Positions 51,562 to 61,944 of a DNA stretch of 64,000 nucleotides are shown in pieces. Source of the stretch: Alteromonas lipotrueae (GTDB lineage Bacteria > Pseudomonadota > Gammaproteobacteria > Enterobacterales > Alteromonadaceae); NCBI RefSeq assembly GCF_019249215.1, contig NZ_JAESDI010000005.1:1-64000 (forward strand). Direction: 5' to 3'. The position numbers and the translations under genes are program-made. Within the stretch, counting starts at the first letter, position 1; every line of letters starts with the position of its first letter. A model generated the notes under the pieces. That model saw only the letters and a program-made list of their open reading frames with translations. It had not been told where the DNA came from and did not search any database.

Positions 51562-51867
51562 ATGAGTACGCTACTAACCCGTGAAGAAATTCAAGTAAAC
51601 CTCGAAACCTTAAATGAAGGTCTAGAGGAAAATGAACGGTGGGCATTGAACGACAATGCTATTGAGAAGACATTTACCTTTAAAAGTTTCATTCGTGCAT
51701 TTGGTTGGATGTCACAAATTGCTATTTGGGCAGAGAAATTAAAACATCATCCGGAATGGTTTAATGTTTATAACCGGGTTGAAGTGAAATTAACGACTCA
51801 TGATGTGGGTGGTTTAAGCGAATTAGATTTTAAACTGGCAACAAAAATGGAAAGCTTTAAACCCTAA
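51562..51867 (+). CDS. phhB: pterin-4a-carbinolamine dehydratase
   Basis: A 101-residue enzyme that regenerates tetrahydrobiopterin-type cofactor after phenylalanine hydroxylase. [54 protein letters not shown] holds the catalytic His-His and the conserved HHPEW-NVYN block. GGAGGG seven bases ahead of ATG 51562 fixes the start. Phenylalanine hydroxylase is not adjacent. Family members also act as transcription co-activators, so the function here is not proven. Confidence 0.93.
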   Translation: MSTLLTREEIQVNLETLNEGLEENERWALNDNAIEKTFTFKSFIRAFGWMSQIAIWAEKLKHHPEWFNVYNRVEVKLTTHDVGGLSELDFKLATKMESFKP

Positions 51868-51964
51868 ACGTTTAATTTTTAACCTTGAATTGCTTGGCGA
51901 TTAAGCATAACGATTAATAATAAAGCGTTCAGTCAGAAAAGTGAAATAATTAAGTAATAAGTCC

Positions 51965-51992
51965 TTGTGTTACAAAAGTGCGTATGTATAAT
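51965..51992 (+). promoter_or_regulatory. promoter of the initiator tRNA
   Basis: TTGTGT, 16-base spacer, TATAAT, followed by a GC-rich discriminator CGCCCCACG typical of stringently controlled stable-RNA promoters. The leader before the tRNA is about 50 bases long. Confidence 0.75.
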
Positions 51993-52049
51993 ACGCCCCA
52001 CGTTGAAGGGAGACATCAAACACCTCAAACCAACAACGTTATTTTCTGG

Positions 52050-52126
<77 letters not shown>

Positions 52127-52448
52127 CATTATAACCCTGGCTTATGCCGGGGTTTTTTGTATCTGTAAATCTATTTTTACCCATTCTTTATATTCTCGAT
52201 ATTAGCCTCTTTACCAATAACACTTAATTCGACATGTTAGTGTGATTGCGCAAATGTCATATTGGCGCTTTCTTATACCCCGTATACCTGGTCGTTAAAA
52301 TCATGCAAATGGTAATGCCTTCCAACACCTATTGGTTAATTTAATTGGTAATGCTTATTTAATTAGCGTGCATAAGATGGTAAAAGTATTAAACAGTAAA
52401 AAAGGGAAAAATATACTGCATGTATATTTGTAAGTTCCTAAATCACTT
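52127..52448. other. spacer between the tRNA and the kinase operon
   Basis: It holds the terminator at 52133-52158. The rest is AT-rich with repeated TTGGTAAT motifs (52311-52355). No clear promoter is seen for the kinase gene. Confidence 0.45.
52133..52158 (+). terminator. terminator behind the initiator tRNA
   Basis: AACCCTGGC-TTAT-GCCGGGGTT with one G-T wobble, followed by six T, only seven bases behind the CCA end. It separates the tRNA from the genes downstream. Confidence 0.85.
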
Positions 52449-55400
52449 ATGCTTTTAAATGCGCTGATGGGTAGTATGATTCAACAATTTTTCATGATTG
52501 AGCAAGAAGTCACTTTGCTCGACGGACAATATGACTTTGGCTTAGTAGCACTGTCATTAATGATTGCCATCTTTGCGTCGTTTATGGCATTTAACGTTGC
52601 TACTCAGGCGGCGACTTCCACCAATAAATTCAGAAAATATGCATTACTTAGTGCAGGCAGTTTTGCTTTGGGCGGCGGAATTTGGGCCATGCACTTTTTA
52701 GGTATGCTCGCCTTTGAACTATGTACCGCCGTTTCCTACAACGTAGGGATAACCTTAGCGTCTGCCTTACCGGGTATAGCGGCGGCCTGGGTCGCGCTCT
52801 ATCTTATGACAAGGTCAACTATTTCGTTCACTGAAATATTAATTGGTGGCGTTTTAGTTGGCTCAGGTATCGGCACAATGCATTACAGTGGCATGGCGGC
52901 CATGGAAATGTCGCCTTTGCTTCGTTATAACCCTTCATTATTTTTATTGTCTATTGTTGTTGCGGTATGCCTGGCCATGCTGGCACTTTGGATCAAATTC
53001 GGTCTAACCGCTGTAGGGACAAAAAAGTCGAGCTTGGGAAGGGATGCGTTTATTTCGAGCGTTGTCATGGGGCTTGCTATAGCTGGCATGCATTACACTG
53101 GAATGTCAGCCGCTAGGTTTGTCATGCCGCCAGGTATGGAGTTTTCTTCCCAACCCTCTGAAATATCAATTTACTTGGCACTTACCATCGCCATGGTAAC
53201 GGTTACACTTATTGCGCTGGTGCTGGGTATTACCCTGTTGTTCAAGTACAAAGATGTGAGTTTCCGTGCTATCGAAAGCGAAAAAATTCAGCGAGCTATT
53301 ACAGATATTGCCGTAGATGGCATTATTACGGTAGACAGTAAAGGCATCATCAAAACGGCTAACCCTGCAGTCACCGCGGTGACAGGCTATACGCCGGAAG
53401 AGCTCATTGGACAACACGGGGCAATACTGGCCCCAGCCGATAAAAAATCAATATACGACAGAGATTTTTTCGAACAAAAATCAGTGCCGACTGAACAAAT
53501 AATTGGTACTAGCCGAGAGGTGGTCATCGTCGGTAAAAGTGGAGAGATCGTTCCTGTTCGTGTTGGGATTGGTTATACCAAACTAGATGGTAACGCCTTG
53601 TTCGTTGGTTTTTTTTCCGATTTAAGAAAACGCAAAGCAATGGAAGATGCGTTGCGTGAGAGTGAAGCTAAATTCAGAAGTTTCATTTCTAATATTCCAG
53701 GTATCGCATACCGGTGCTTGAATGAGCCTGATTGGCCCATGGTATTTATCAGCGACGCAGTGTGTGAAATAACGGGATATACCGCTGATGACTTTATTCT
53801 ACCCAACCCTAAAATAACGTTTGGTTCCCTTTGTCACCCTGATGATATGGAGCGAATAGAAGAGGAAGTAGCTGGTCAAAAAGACTTTAGTATCGAGTAC
53901 CGCATCTTTAATAAAGCGGGTGATATTAGATGGGTGACCGAACACGGTGTTCATGTGCTTGATGAGAAAGGCAACACCATTTACTTAGATGGCTTTATTT
54001 CTGATATTACCGCCCGAAGGGAAATGGAAGAGGAACTTAAAGCGGCAAAAGAAAAAGCAGAGCAGGCTGCGGCAGCTCGCACGAACTTTCTTGCTAATAT
54101 GAGCCATGAAATAAGAACCCCAATGAATGCCATTATCGGGTTCAGCGATTTAATGCTTGCTGAAAAAATGCCGCCAGAACAGCATAGCCATCTTACCACG
54201 GTAAATCGCTCTGCACGTTCACTGCTACATCTATTAAACGATATTCTAGATAGCGCAAAGTTAGACAAAGGCAAACTCGATTTAGAGTATCGCGACTTCA
54301 TCATTCGCGAAGAAGTCGATACGGTGGTGTCGACATTTTGGCTAGAAGCCAAACGCAAAACAATCTCCTTAGAAGTACAGGTGGGAAGTGAAGTTCGCGA
54401 GGCCTACCATGGTGTTCCTGAGCGTATCAGGCAGGTGCTAAATAACTTAATTGGTAATGCAGTTAAATTTACTGGTGATGGAAGTGTGGTTTTAGACGTA
54501 TCCAGCGATAGCTCATTTGTTTACTTTAAAGTAAAAGACTCGGGCATTGGCATGAATAGTGAGCAGGTAACTCGTGTATTCGACGCTTTCGCTCAAGCTG
54601 ACGCCTCAATGAGCAGAAAATATGGCGGAACTGGGTTAGGCACTACCATATCTAAACAACTTGTTGAGTTGATGGGCGGAAACATATGTGCGCAAAGCGA
54701 ACTCGGTGTAGGTAGCACCTTTACCTTCCGCTTGCCGTTAGTACCTGCAATTGCCCCTAGGGTAGTGGAAGAGGGCAAGCCCGCACAATTGCCACCAATG
54801 CATATTCTTATCGTAGACGATATTGCGCAAAATATAGATTTGTTGTCTTTGTTATTAACTCGCTCTGGTCATACCGTTGAGGTAGCAAGAGATGGTCAAG
54901 AAGCGCTGTTGAAAATGAATATACCCGGTATCGAACTGGTGCTAATGGATTTACAGATGCCTGTATTAGATGGCTTGGAAGCATCGATGCAAAGACGAAA
55001 ATACGAAGCTGAGCATAGCCTACCTCCAATGCCAATTATTGCGTTAACAGCCAGTGTATTAGTGCAGGATAGACATGCCGCCACCGATGCGGGAATGGAC
55101 GGATTTGCTAATAAGCCTATCGATTACCCCGTGCTTACCCGAGAAATGGCACGCGTACTGGGCAAAGAAATTGATGAATCAGCCACATTAATTGTTAATG
55201 ATGACAAGTCGGAGAAACCAAAATCAAGCAAAGTGGTTAACCTAAATCGAGCCATTATGCTTTGGGGTGATGCGCAAACTCATCGTAATGAAGTGGCGAG
55301 ATTTACCCGCGAAAACGAAGCTAAAATTGCGCAAATAACGACTGCTATTCTCGATGACGATGCATCAAAAACAGCATCATTGGCCCACAGCATTAAAGGG

Positions 55401-55805
55401 GTTGCCGGAAACTTGTGTTTGGACCCTTTGATGTCGGTATGCCGTGATATTGAGAAAAATGCACAGGCTGGTGAATTAGACATTTCCACAGTACAATTGC
55501 TTAAAAAATCATTCAACGAAGTGATAACATGGCTACAAGGCACTACTGAGACTCAAACGGTGCAAGTTAAGCAAGACGTCGACTACGCTGTGTTGTTAGC
55601 GCACCTCGTTAAATTAAAGCAAAGTGTTGAGCAAAACATGCTTGATGAAGATGAATTACAAGAAGTTAAGACGCTTGCTGGTGGCGAATACAAAGACACC
55701 ATAGCCTCCATTATCATGGATATTGATGATTTTGAGTTCGAACGTGCCACAGTGCAGCTCGTCGAGCTAATTGATACTTTGGCCAGAGAGACTAAAACGC
55801 AATAA
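52449..55805 (+). CDS. MHYT-PAS hybrid sensor histidine kinase
   Basis: This 1118-residue membrane kinase has, in order: an MHYT sensor with seven helices (GIWAMHFLGM, GTMHYSGM, GMHYTGMSA; about residues 30-270); two PAS domains (about 285-410 and 405-530); HisKA with SHEIRTPMNAIIGFSDL (His near 560); an ATPase domain (NNLIGNAVKFTGDG, GTGLGTTISKQLVELMGG); a receiver with LVLMDLQMPVLDG (about 780-900); and an Hpt domain with LAHSIKGVAGNLC (near 980). MHYT domains are proposed to bind copper and sense diatomic gases. It overlaps the HD-GYP gene by one base, so both form one operon. Confidence 0.94.
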   Translation: MLLNALMGSMIQQFFMIEQEVTLLDGQYDFGLVALSLMIAIFASFMAFNVATQAATSTNKFRKYALLSAGSFALGGGIWAMHFLGMLAFELCTAVSYNVGITLASALPGIAAAWVALYLMTRSTISFTEILIGGVLVGSGIGTMHYSGMAAMEMSPLLRYNPSLFLLSIVVAVCLAMLALWIKFGLTAVGTKKSSLGRDAFISSVVMGLAIAGMHYTGMSAARFVMPPGMEFSSQPSEISIYLALTIAMVTVTLIALVLGITLLFKYKDVSFRAIESEKIQRAITDIAVDGIITVDSKGIIKTANPAVTAVTGYTPEELIGQHGAILAPADKKSIYDRDFFEQKSVPTEQIIGTSREVVIVGKSGEIVPVRVGIGYTKLDGNALFVGFFSDLRKRKAMEDALRESEAKFRSFISNIPGIAYRCLNEPDWPMVFISDAVCEITGYTADDFILPNPKITFGSLCHPDDMERIEEEVAGQKDFSIEYRIFNKAGDIRWVTEHGVHVLDEKGNTIYLDGFISDITARREMEEELKAAKEKAEQAAAARTNFLANMSHEIRTPMNAIIGFSDLMLAEKMPPEQHSHLTTVNRSARSLLHLLNDILDSAKLDKGKLDLEYRDFIIREEVDTVVSTFWLEAKRKTISLEVQVGSEVREAYHGVPERIRQVLNNLIGNAVKFTGDGSVVLDVSSDSSFVYFKVKDSGIGMNSEQVTRVFDAFAQADASMSRKYGGTGLGTTISKQLVELMGGNICAQSELGVGSTFTFRLPLVPAIAPRVVEEGKPAQLPPMHILIVDDIAQNIDLLSLLLTRSGHTVEVARDGQEALLKMNIPGIELVLMDLQMPVLDGLEASMQRRKYEAEHSLPPMPIIALTASVLVQDRHAATDAGMDGFANKPIDYPVLTREMARVLGKEIDESATLIVNDDKSEKPKSSKVVNLNRAIMLWGDAQTHRNEVARFTRENEAKIAQITTAILDDDASKTASLAHSIKGVAGNLCLDPLMSVCRDIEKNAQAGELDISTVQLLKKSFNEVITWLQGTTETQTVQVKQDVDYAVLLAHLVKLKQSVEQNMLDEDELQEVKTLAGGEYKDTIASIIMDIDDFEFERATVQLVELIDTLARETKTQ

Positions 55806-56800
55806 TGCTTAAAACTATTGAAAAACCTACCTTGTTGGTCGTCGATGACGAGCCCGTAAATTTAAGAGTCTTAAAGCAACTGTTAGCCGCAGATTACCAA
55901 CTGATTTTTGCCAAAAACGGTGAAGAGGCGATTAGAATAACGTCGCAACGACAACCCCAACTTATTCTGTTAGATATCATGATGCCAGGGCTAACAGGGT
56001 TCGAGGTATGTAGAATATTAAAAGGCCGAGATGACACACGTCATATTCCCGTTATATTTGTAACCGCGTTAAATGATGAGCACGATGAAGCGGAAGGTTT
56101 TGAAGTAGGCGCAGTAGACTATATTACTAAACCCATTTCACCACCGGTAGTAAAAGCCAGAGTGAAAACCCATTTATCGTTAGTGCAGTCTGACGAATTA
56201 ATGCGCACTCGATTGCAAGTGGTACAGCGCTTAGGCCGCGCGGCTGAATATAAAGACAACGAAACCGGTATGCACGTATTGCGCATGAGCCATTATTCGA
56301 AAGAGTTGGCGTTAGCATACGGGTTTAGTGATGAACAAGCTGAAATATTGCTGCACGCTGCGCCAATGCACGATATTGGTAAAATCGGTATTTCTGATAG
56401 CATCATGTTGAAGCCAGGTAAATTGACAGACGAAGAGTTTGCAATCATGAAGACACACCCTGAAATTGGTGCCGAAATTTTAGGGGAGTGCGATTCCGCG
56501 TTATTAGTGATAGCTAAGTCAGTGTCACTTACCCACCACGAAAAATGGGATGGTAGTGGATATCCCAACGGGCTAGCAGGTGAAGATATTCCTATAGAGG
56601 GAAGGATATGTGCCGTGGCTGATGTGTTCGATGCGCTTACCAGTAAACGGCCTTACAAAGAGCCGTGGAGCGTAGAAAAAACACTCGCGTTTATGGAGAG
56701 CCAGAAGGGTAAGCATTTTGATCCGGCACTCATTGATTTGCTGATGTTAAAATTGCCTCAGATACTAGAAATAAAAGAAAAGTGGAAAGACGAGGACTAA
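55805..56800 (+). CDS. response regulator with HD-GYP domain
   Basis: A 331-residue protein. The N-terminal receiver domain (LLVVDDEPVNLRVL; LILLDIMMPGLTG with phospho-acceptor Asp; Lys in YITKP) is joined to an HD-GYP domain (HVLRMSHYSKELA, APMHDIGKIGI, THHEKWDGSGYPNGL, RICAVADVFDALTS). HD-GYP domains hydrolyse cyclic di-GMP, and all metal-binding and GYP residues are present. The gene overlaps the preceding hybrid kinase, whose Hpt domain probably phosphorylates this receiver. Confidence 0.95.
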   Translation: MLKTIEKPTLLVVDDEPVNLRVLKQLLAADYQLIFAKNGEEAIRITSQRQPQLILLDIMMPGLTGFEVCRILKGRDDTRHIPVIFVTALNDEHDEAEGFEVGAVDYITKPISPPVVKARVKTHLSLVQSDELMRTRLQVVQRLGRAAEYKDNETGMHVLRMSHYSKELALAYGFSDEQAEILLHAAPMHDIGKIGISDSIMLKPGKLTDEEFAIMKTHPEIGAEILGECDSALLVIAKSVSLTHHEKWDGSGYPNGLAGEDIPIEGRICAVADVFDALTSKRPYKEPWSVEKTLAFMESQKGKHFDPALIDLLMLKLPQILEIKEKWKDED

Positions 56801-56848
56801 TCATATTGTATTGTCAAACATGGTCTAACAACTAATACTCGAGTGCTG

Positions 56849-56877
56849 TTGCTTAATGTGGCACCAATCAGTATAAT
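56849..56877 (+). promoter_or_regulatory. strong sigma-70 promoter
   Basis: TTGCTT, 17-base spacer, TATAAT, with an extended CA context. It lies between the HD-GYP gene and rimP, so it can serve the rimP operon leader or the small RNA candidate immediately downstream. Confidence 0.7.
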
Positions 56878-56883
56878 ACACTC

Positions 56884-56967
56884 ATTAAGTGATGGTAGCG
56901 GGCTCCCTCAGTGTTAAGGAAAGTAACGCTTCCATTATTAGCAAACTATCACCTACCGGTGTTTTTT
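56884..56967 (+). ncRNA. candidate small RNA or attenuated leader
   Basis: This is the transcript expected from the promoter at 56849. Self-pairing includes GTGAT/ATCAC and GGAA/TTCC. It ends with CACC-TACC-GGTG and six T, a short terminator-like hairpin. No coding frame with a ribosome site is apparent. The evidence is structural only. Confidence 0.35.
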
Positions 56968-57021
56968 ACCCATGTGTTTGCATTTGTCTTTGTGACAGAT
57001 ATGGGTTCAGAATTTTAATAA

Positions 57022-57046
57022 AAGCCCCGCTAGTCCGGGGCTTTTT
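57022..57046 (+). terminator. rho-independent terminator before rimP
   Basis: AAGCCCCG-CTAGTC-CGGGGCTT with a T-run, which would end transcripts from the HD-GYP side or from the candidate small RNA. Confidence 0.85.
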
Positions 57047-57069
57047 GTTGTATTAGACCCTGGAGTCAG

Positions 57070-57114
57070 CCTAGCTGAGCTAGGTGATGACAGGTGGGCT
57101 TAAGGCCCTTTTTT
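57070..57114 (+). promoter_or_regulatory. rimP leader with attenuator-like hairpins
   Basis: CCTAGC-TGA-GCTAGG (57070-57084) is followed by GGGCT-TAA-GGCCC (57096-57108) and six T, ending seven bases ahead of the rimP Shine-Dalgarno. A terminator this close to the ribosome site suggests attenuation of the rimP-nusA-infB operon, which in E. coli is autoregulated through NusA. Confidence 0.6.
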
Positions 57115-57132
57115 CGTTTTTGGAGGTTTGCA

Positions 57133-57591
57133 TTGGCAAAACTTGAAGAGAAACTAACCGAAATGCTCAACCCTGGTGTAGAAGCTTTAGGGTTTGAATT
57201 GGTTGGGATCGAATTTGTACGAGCGGGGAAACATTCAATTCTTCGCGTTTTTATTGATCATGAAAACGGTATCTCCGTAGATAATTGTGCAGATGTAAGT
57301 CATCAAGTGAGTGCAATTTTGGATGTTGAAGATCCAATTAGCACAGAATACAACCTTGAAGTATCTTCACCGGGTATGGATAGACCGCTTTTCAAAGAAA
57401 AGCATTATGTTGATTCTGTAGGTGAAGTTGTTCAGGTTCGTTTATCAATGCCGATGGACGACAGACGTAATTTTAAAGGCAAGGTATTGGCATGCGACAA
57501 TGGCGTAGTCAGTATTGAAGTGGATGGCCAGCAGTTCCAGTTAGCTGTGGCGAATATCGAAAAAGGTAACGTTGTTCCCACATTCGAATAA
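57133..57591 (+). CDS. rimP: ribosome maturation factor RimP
   Basis: A 152-residue protein needed for 30S assembly. LTEMLNPGVEALGFELVGIEFVRAGKHSILRVFID matches the family N-terminus, and DPISTEYNLEVSSPGMDRPLF is the conserved core. The start is TTG at 57133, with TGGAGG six bases upstream. The longer frame begins inside the leader terminator and is rejected. It heads the rimP-nusA-infB unit. Confidence 0.95.
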   Translation: MAKLEEKLTEMLNPGVEALGFELVGIEFVRAGKHSILRVFIDHENGISVDNCADVSHQVSAILDVEDPISTEYNLEVSSPGMDRPLFKEKHYVDSVGEVVQVRLSMPMDDRRNFKGKVLACDNGVVSIEVDGQQFQLAVANIEKGNVVPTFE

Positions 57592-57636
57592 CGGAACAGC
57601 AATGCTTTCATCGACGAAAGCTTGAGTGAGGCTAAA

Positions 57637-59130
57637 ATGAATAAAGAAATTTTGTTAGTGGCGGAAGCCGTTTCAAATGAAAAACAAGTGCCTAGAGAGA
57701 AGATTTTTGAAGCGCTGGAATTTGCAATTGCCAGTGCCACCAAAAAGAAAAACGAAGGCGATATCGAAGTTCGAGTAAGTATCGACAGAACCTCTGGCGA
57801 CTTCGACACATTCCGTCGTTGGTTAATTATTCCTGATGACCAGGAACAAGAAAACCCATTCGCAGAAATTACCCTTTCTGCTGCGCAAGTAGAAGAGCCT
57901 GAGCTTCAATTAGGCGATTATGTTGAAGATCAGATTGAATCTATCAAATTTGACCGCATAACTACGCAGACCGCGAAACAAGTTATCGTACAGAAAGTAC
58001 GTGAAGCTGAACGCGCGCAGATGATTGCGGAATACGAAGATAAAGTCGGCGAGTTGGTCACCGGTACGGTTAAGAAAGTAAACCGCGACAACATTATCAT
58101 CGATTTAGGGAATAACGCTGAAGGTGTTATCTACCGTGACGATATGCTTCCTCGCGAAACATTCAGACCAGGCGACCGTGTTCGTGGTTTACTTTATGTA
58201 ATCCGCCCTGAAGCACGTGGCGCTCAATTGTTTATCAGCCGTACTCATCCTGACATGCTTGTAGAGCTATTCAGACTTGAAGTACCAGAAATTGCTGAAG
58301 AAACACTAGAAATTAAAGCGGCGGCCCGTGATCCGGGTTCCCGTGCAAAAATTGCCGTTAAAACTAACGACAAACGCTTAGATCCAGTTGGTGCATGTGT
58401 GGGTATGCGTGGTTCACGTGTACAAGCAGTATCGGGCGAACTGGGTGGTGAGCGTGTTGATATCGTATTGTGGGATGAAAACTCAGCACAATTTGTTATT
58501 AACGCCATGGCCCCTGCAGAAGTTGCCTCTATTGTTGTGGACGAAGACAGCCACATGATGGATGTAGCGGTAGAAGCTGACAACCTTGCTCAGGCAATCG
58601 GTCGTAGCGGTCAAAACGTTCGCCTTGCTAGCCAGTTAACTGGTTGGGAACTGAACGTGATGACAGTAGAAGATCTGAACAAGAAACATGAAGAAGAAAA
58701 CGCGAAGGTGTTGAACATCTTTACCGCTGGCTTAGATGTAGACGAAGAGTTTGCTGCTATGTTGGTTGATGAAGGTTTCACTACATTGGAAGAAGTGGCA
58801 TACGTGCCAGCAAGCGAGCTTCTTGCCATTGACGGACTTGATGAAGATACCGTTGAAGAATTGCGTAATCGTGCACGTGCATTCCTTACGACCCGTGCAT
58901 TAGCAAACGAAGAATCGCTTGAAGGCGCAGAGCCTACCGAAGCCTTACTAGGCCTTGAAGGAATGAGTAAGCACGTGGCCTATGTGTTGGCCAGCCGCGG
59001 CATTACCGACCTTGAAGAACTGGCCGAGCAAGGCACAGATGAAATTAGTGATATTGATGAACTAGACGAAGCTACTGCGGGTGCGCTAATTATGGCAGCA
59101 CGTAATATCGTTTGGTTCAATGAAGAGTAA
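57637..59130 (+). CDS. nusA: transcription elongation/termination factor NusA
   Basis: This 497-residue RNA-binding factor controls pausing, termination and antitermination. The N-terminal RNA polymerase-binding domain (to about 125) is followed by S1 ([21 protein letters not shown], about 133-200), two KH domains ([24 protein letters not shown] and [22 protein letters not shown]) and two acidic C-terminal repeats (about 365-430 and 440-495), as in E. coli. The start [12 protein letters not shown] (57637) is preferred over the five-codon longer frame. Confidence 0.97.
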   Translation: MNKEILLVAEAVSNEKQVPREKIFEALEFAIASATKKKNEGDIEVRVSIDRTSGDFDTFRRWLIIPDDQEQENPFAEITLSAAQVEEPELQLGDYVEDQIESIKFDRITTQTAKQVIVQKVREAERAQMIAEYEDKVGELVTGTVKKVNRDNIIIDLGNNAEGVIYRDDMLPRETFRPGDRVRGLLYVIRPEARGAQLFISRTHPDMLVELFRLEVPEIAEETLEIKAAARDPGSRAKIAVKTNDKRLDPVGACVGMRGSRVQAVSGELGGERVDIVLWDENSAQFVINAMAPAEVASIVVDEDSHMMDVAVEADNLAQAIGRSGQNVRLASQLTGWELNVMTVEDLNKKHEEENAKVLNIFTAGLDVDEEFAAMLVDEGFTTLEEVAYVPASELLAIDGLDEDTVEELRNRARAFLTTRALANEESLEGAEPTEALLGLEGMSKHVAYVLASRGITDLEELAEQGTDEISDIDELDEATAGALIMAARNIVWFNEE

Positions 59131-59155
59131 AGGTCAACAGGGGGAATAATACGTA

Positions 59156-61762
59156 ATGGCAGATGTATCTATTGAAAAGCTCGCCAGCGACATTGGTACG
59201 ACCGTTGACCGATTGGTTGGCCAGTTTAAAGACGCGGGTATTACAAAGAATGCCGGCGCTCAGGTTAATGAAGAAGAGAAAAAGAAACTGTTGGATCATT
59301 TAAGCAAGCAACACGGCAGCGCGTCCGAACCACAGCGCATGACACTTAAACGCAAGACAACCAGTACTATTAGCGTAGGCAAGTCGAAAGAAGTTAAAGT
59401 AGAAGTACGTAAAAAGCGTACTTACGTTAAGCGTACTGATGCTGAAGAGCAACAACGCATAGCGGAAGAAGAAGCGAAGTTAGCCGAAGAAGCACGTTTG
59501 AAACGTGAAGCAGAAGAAAAAGCTGCTGCTGAAGCAAAACAAGCTGCTGAAGAAAAAGCACGTAAAGCGGAAGAGTCAAGAAAGGCTGCTGAAGAAGAAC
59601 GTGCTCGTCGTGCTGAACAAGCGAAGAAAGAGGCTGAAGCACGTAAGAAAGATGAGCCTGAAATGTCTGCTGAAGAAAAAGCTGCTCAAGAAGCTGCTCG
59701 TCTTGAAGAAGAACGTCTTCGTAAGGCTCAGGAAGAAGAAGCACAGAAGAAGCTTGAAGAAGATGCTAAGAAAGCCGCTGATGAAGCGCGTAAATTAGCA
59801 GAAGAAAACGAGCGTCGTTGGAAAGAAGAAGCTGAAGCTCGTAAGAAAGCGGAAGCTGAAGAAGTGCATTTACATTCAAATCGCTATGCTCAAGAAGCAG
59901 AAGACGAGCAAGACGCGCAAGTTGAGCGTTCTTCACGCCGTCGCAGAAAGTCTAAGCGAAATGCAGGTGAGCACTTGAAGCAAGGCTTCAATAAGCCAGC
60001 TCAACCTGTAGAGCGTATCGTTAAGCTTGGTGAAACTATCACTGTTGGCGAACTTGCTAGCAAGTTAGCGATTAAGTCGAACGAAGTTATCAAAACCATG
60101 ATGAAAATGGGTGAGATGGCGACAATTAACCAAGTTCTTGACCAAGACACAGCAGTACTTGTTGTCGAAGAAATGGGTCATAAATTCGAACTGGTTAACG
60201 ACAACGCGCTTGAAGAAGAATTGTTAGCTGATGATGGCACAGGCGGTGATAAAACTTCACGTGCACCTGTAGTCACCATCATGGGTCACGTTGACCACGG
60301 TAAAACATCACTACTTGATTACATTCGTCGCGCGAAAGTGGCTGACGGTGAAGCCGGTGGTATTACCCAGCATATCGGTGCTTACAAAGTACAAACTGAT
60401 AATGGCGAAATTACCTTCTTAGATACGCCTGGACACGCCGCGTTTACTGCAATGCGTGCTCGTGGAGCAACGGCTACCGATATCGTTATCTTGGTTGTTG
60501 CGGCAGATGATGGCGTAATGCCACAAACGAAAGAAGCGGTTCAACATGCTCGAGCAGCGGGTGTTCCGTTAATTATTGCCGTGAACAAGATGGATAAAGA
60601 ATCAGCCGATCCAGATCGTGTTAAAACTGAGCTTTCTCAACTGGAAGTTATTTCAGAAGAGTGGGGCGGTGAACACCAGTTTTGTAACGTTTCTGCTAAA
60701 ACCGGTATGGGTGTTGATGGTCTTTTAGAAGCCATTAACCTTCAAGCTGAATTACTTGACCTACAAGCGGTAGCTAAAGGTCCTGGTCGCGGTATCGTTA
60801 TTGAATCACGTCTTGATAAAGGTCGTGGTCCAGTGGCTTCAGTACTTATCCAAGAAGGTGAGCTGAAAGCCGGTGATATCCTACTGTGTGGTGAAGAGTA
60901 CGGACGTGTTCGTGCAATGCGCGATGAGCATGGTCAAGAGCTTAAGCTAGCTGGCCCGTCTACCCCTGTTGAAGTACTAGGTTTATCTGGTGTTCCAGTA
61001 GCTGGTGAAGATGCAGCGGTAGTGAAAGATGAGCGTAAAGCCCGTGAAGTAGCGGCTAAACGTCATCAGAAGAAGCGTGAGCTTAAACTAGCTCGTCAGC
61101 AAAAAGCCAAGCTTGAAAACATGTTTGCGAACATGGAAGCAGGTGACGTTAGCGAACTTAACATCGTACTTAAAGCTGACGTACAAGGTTCTGTTGAAGC
61201 GATTGCTGAATCGTTGATTAAACTATCAACGGCAGAAGTTAAAGTTAACATTGTTGGTAGCGGCGTAGGTGGGATCACTGAAACTGATGCGACATTGGCA
61301 GCAGCTTCTGGCGCTATCGTACTTGGCTTTAACGTTCGTGCCGATGCAACTGCACGTCGCGTACTAGAAGCTGAAGAAATTGATTTACGCTACTACAGCG
61401 TTATCTATAGCCTAATCGACGAAGTGAAAGCAGCAATGAGCGGTATGCTTGCGCCAGAGTTCAGACAAGAAATTATTGGTCTGGCTGAAGTGCGTGATGT
61501 ATTTAAATCGCCTAAGCTTGGTGCTATCGCTGGTTGTATGGTTACAGAAGGTGTGGTTAAGCGTAGCAATCCAATCCGTGTACTTCGTGAAAACGTAGTA
61601 ATCTATGAAGGTGAACTAGAATCTCTACGTCGCTTCAAAGATGACGTACAAGATGTACGTAACGGTATGGAATGTGGTATCGGCGTTAAGAACTACAACG
61701 ACGTAAAAGTTGGAGACCAAATCGAAGTCTTCGAAATCGTTGAAGTTAAACGCGAAATCTAA
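59156..61762 (+). CDS. infB: translation initiation factor IF-2
   Basis: An 868-residue GTPase that brings initiator tRNA to the ribosome. The N-terminal IF2_N module (residues 1-50) is followed by a 170-residue Lys/Glu/Ala-rich charged helix, a second IF2_N module (about 285-340) and the G domain with GHVDHGKTS (about 377-385), DTPGHAAF and NKMDKE. Beta-barrel and C-terminal tRNA-binding domains complete it. The charged region has heptad-like AAEEKA repeats that differ among species. A terminator follows (61791). Confidence 0.97.
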   Translation: MADVSIEKLASDIGTTVDRLVGQFKDAGITKNAGAQVNEEEKKKLLDHLSKQHGSASEPQRMTLKRKTTSTISVGKSKEVKVEVRKKRTYVKRTDAEEQQRIAEEEAKLAEEARLKREAEEKAAAEAKQAAEEKARKAEESRKAAEEERARRAEQAKKEAEARKKDEPEMSAEEKAAQEAARLEEERLRKAQEEEAQKKLEEDAKKAADEARKLAEENERRWKEEAEARKKAEAEEVHLHSNRYAQEAEDEQDAQVERSSRRRRKSKRNAGEHLKQGFNKPAQPVERIVKLGETITVGELASKLAIKSNEVIKTMMKMGEMATINQVLDQDTAVLVVEEMGHKFELVNDNALEEELLADDGTGGDKTSRAPVVTIMGHVDHGKTSLLDYIRRAKVADGEAGGITQHIGAYKVQTDNGEITFLDTPGHAAFTAMRARGATATDIVILVVAADDGVMPQTKEAVQHARAAGVPLIIAVNKMDKESADPDRVKTELSQLEVISEEWGGEHQFCNVSAKTGMGVDGLLEAINLQAELLDLQAVAKGPGRGIVIESRLDKGRGPVASVLIQEGELKAGDILLCGEEYGRVRAMRDEHGQELKLAGPSTPVEVLGLSGVPVAGEDAAVVKDERKAREVAAKRHQKKRELKLARQQKAKLENMFANMEAGDVSELNIVLKADVQGSVEAIAESLIKLSTAEVKVNIVGSGVGGITETDATLAAASGAIVLGFNVRADATARRVLEAEEIDLRYYSVIYSLIDEVKAAMSGMLAPEFRQEIIGLAEVRDVFKSPKLGAIAGCMVTEGVVKRSNPIRVLRENVVIYEGELESLRRFKDDVQDVRNGMECGIGVKNYNDVKVGDQIEVFEIVEVKREI

Positions 61763-61790
61763 TTGCCTAACTAAATCAGTATAAATAAAG

Positions 61791-61814
61791 CGGGGGCACA
61801 AGCCCCCGTTTTTG
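61791..61814 (+). terminator. terminator between infB and rbfA
   Basis: CGGGGGC-ACAA-GCCCCCG and five T. In E. coli infB and rbfA are contiguous, so this would split the operon here, with rbfA needing its own or read-through transcription. Confidence 0.85.
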
Positions 61815-61944
61815 TCTGTCACTTTTCAAAATGAGACTAGGTTGTTTATAGGCTAAGCTTTACAAGGCTATGCCTAAAAGCGGATTAGCTTATAAAAGCC
61901 TGAGTGACTGGCGACTATCGCTGATTTAAAGACAGGAGAAAGTT

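Larger units (their letters stand above)
56801..57132. other. non-coding region upstream of rimP
   Basis: This 330-base stretch holds a strong promoter (56849-56877), a possible short RNA ending in a T-run (56884-56967), a good terminator (57022-57046) and a leader with two hairpins in front of rimP (57070-57114). Confidence 0.6.

Noticed and set aside
59505..59798. 97-codon Lys-rich frame inside infB, and the Leu/Gln-rich antisense frame
   Set aside because: Both are shadows of the repetitive Lys/Glu/Ala-rich codons of the IF-2 linker.
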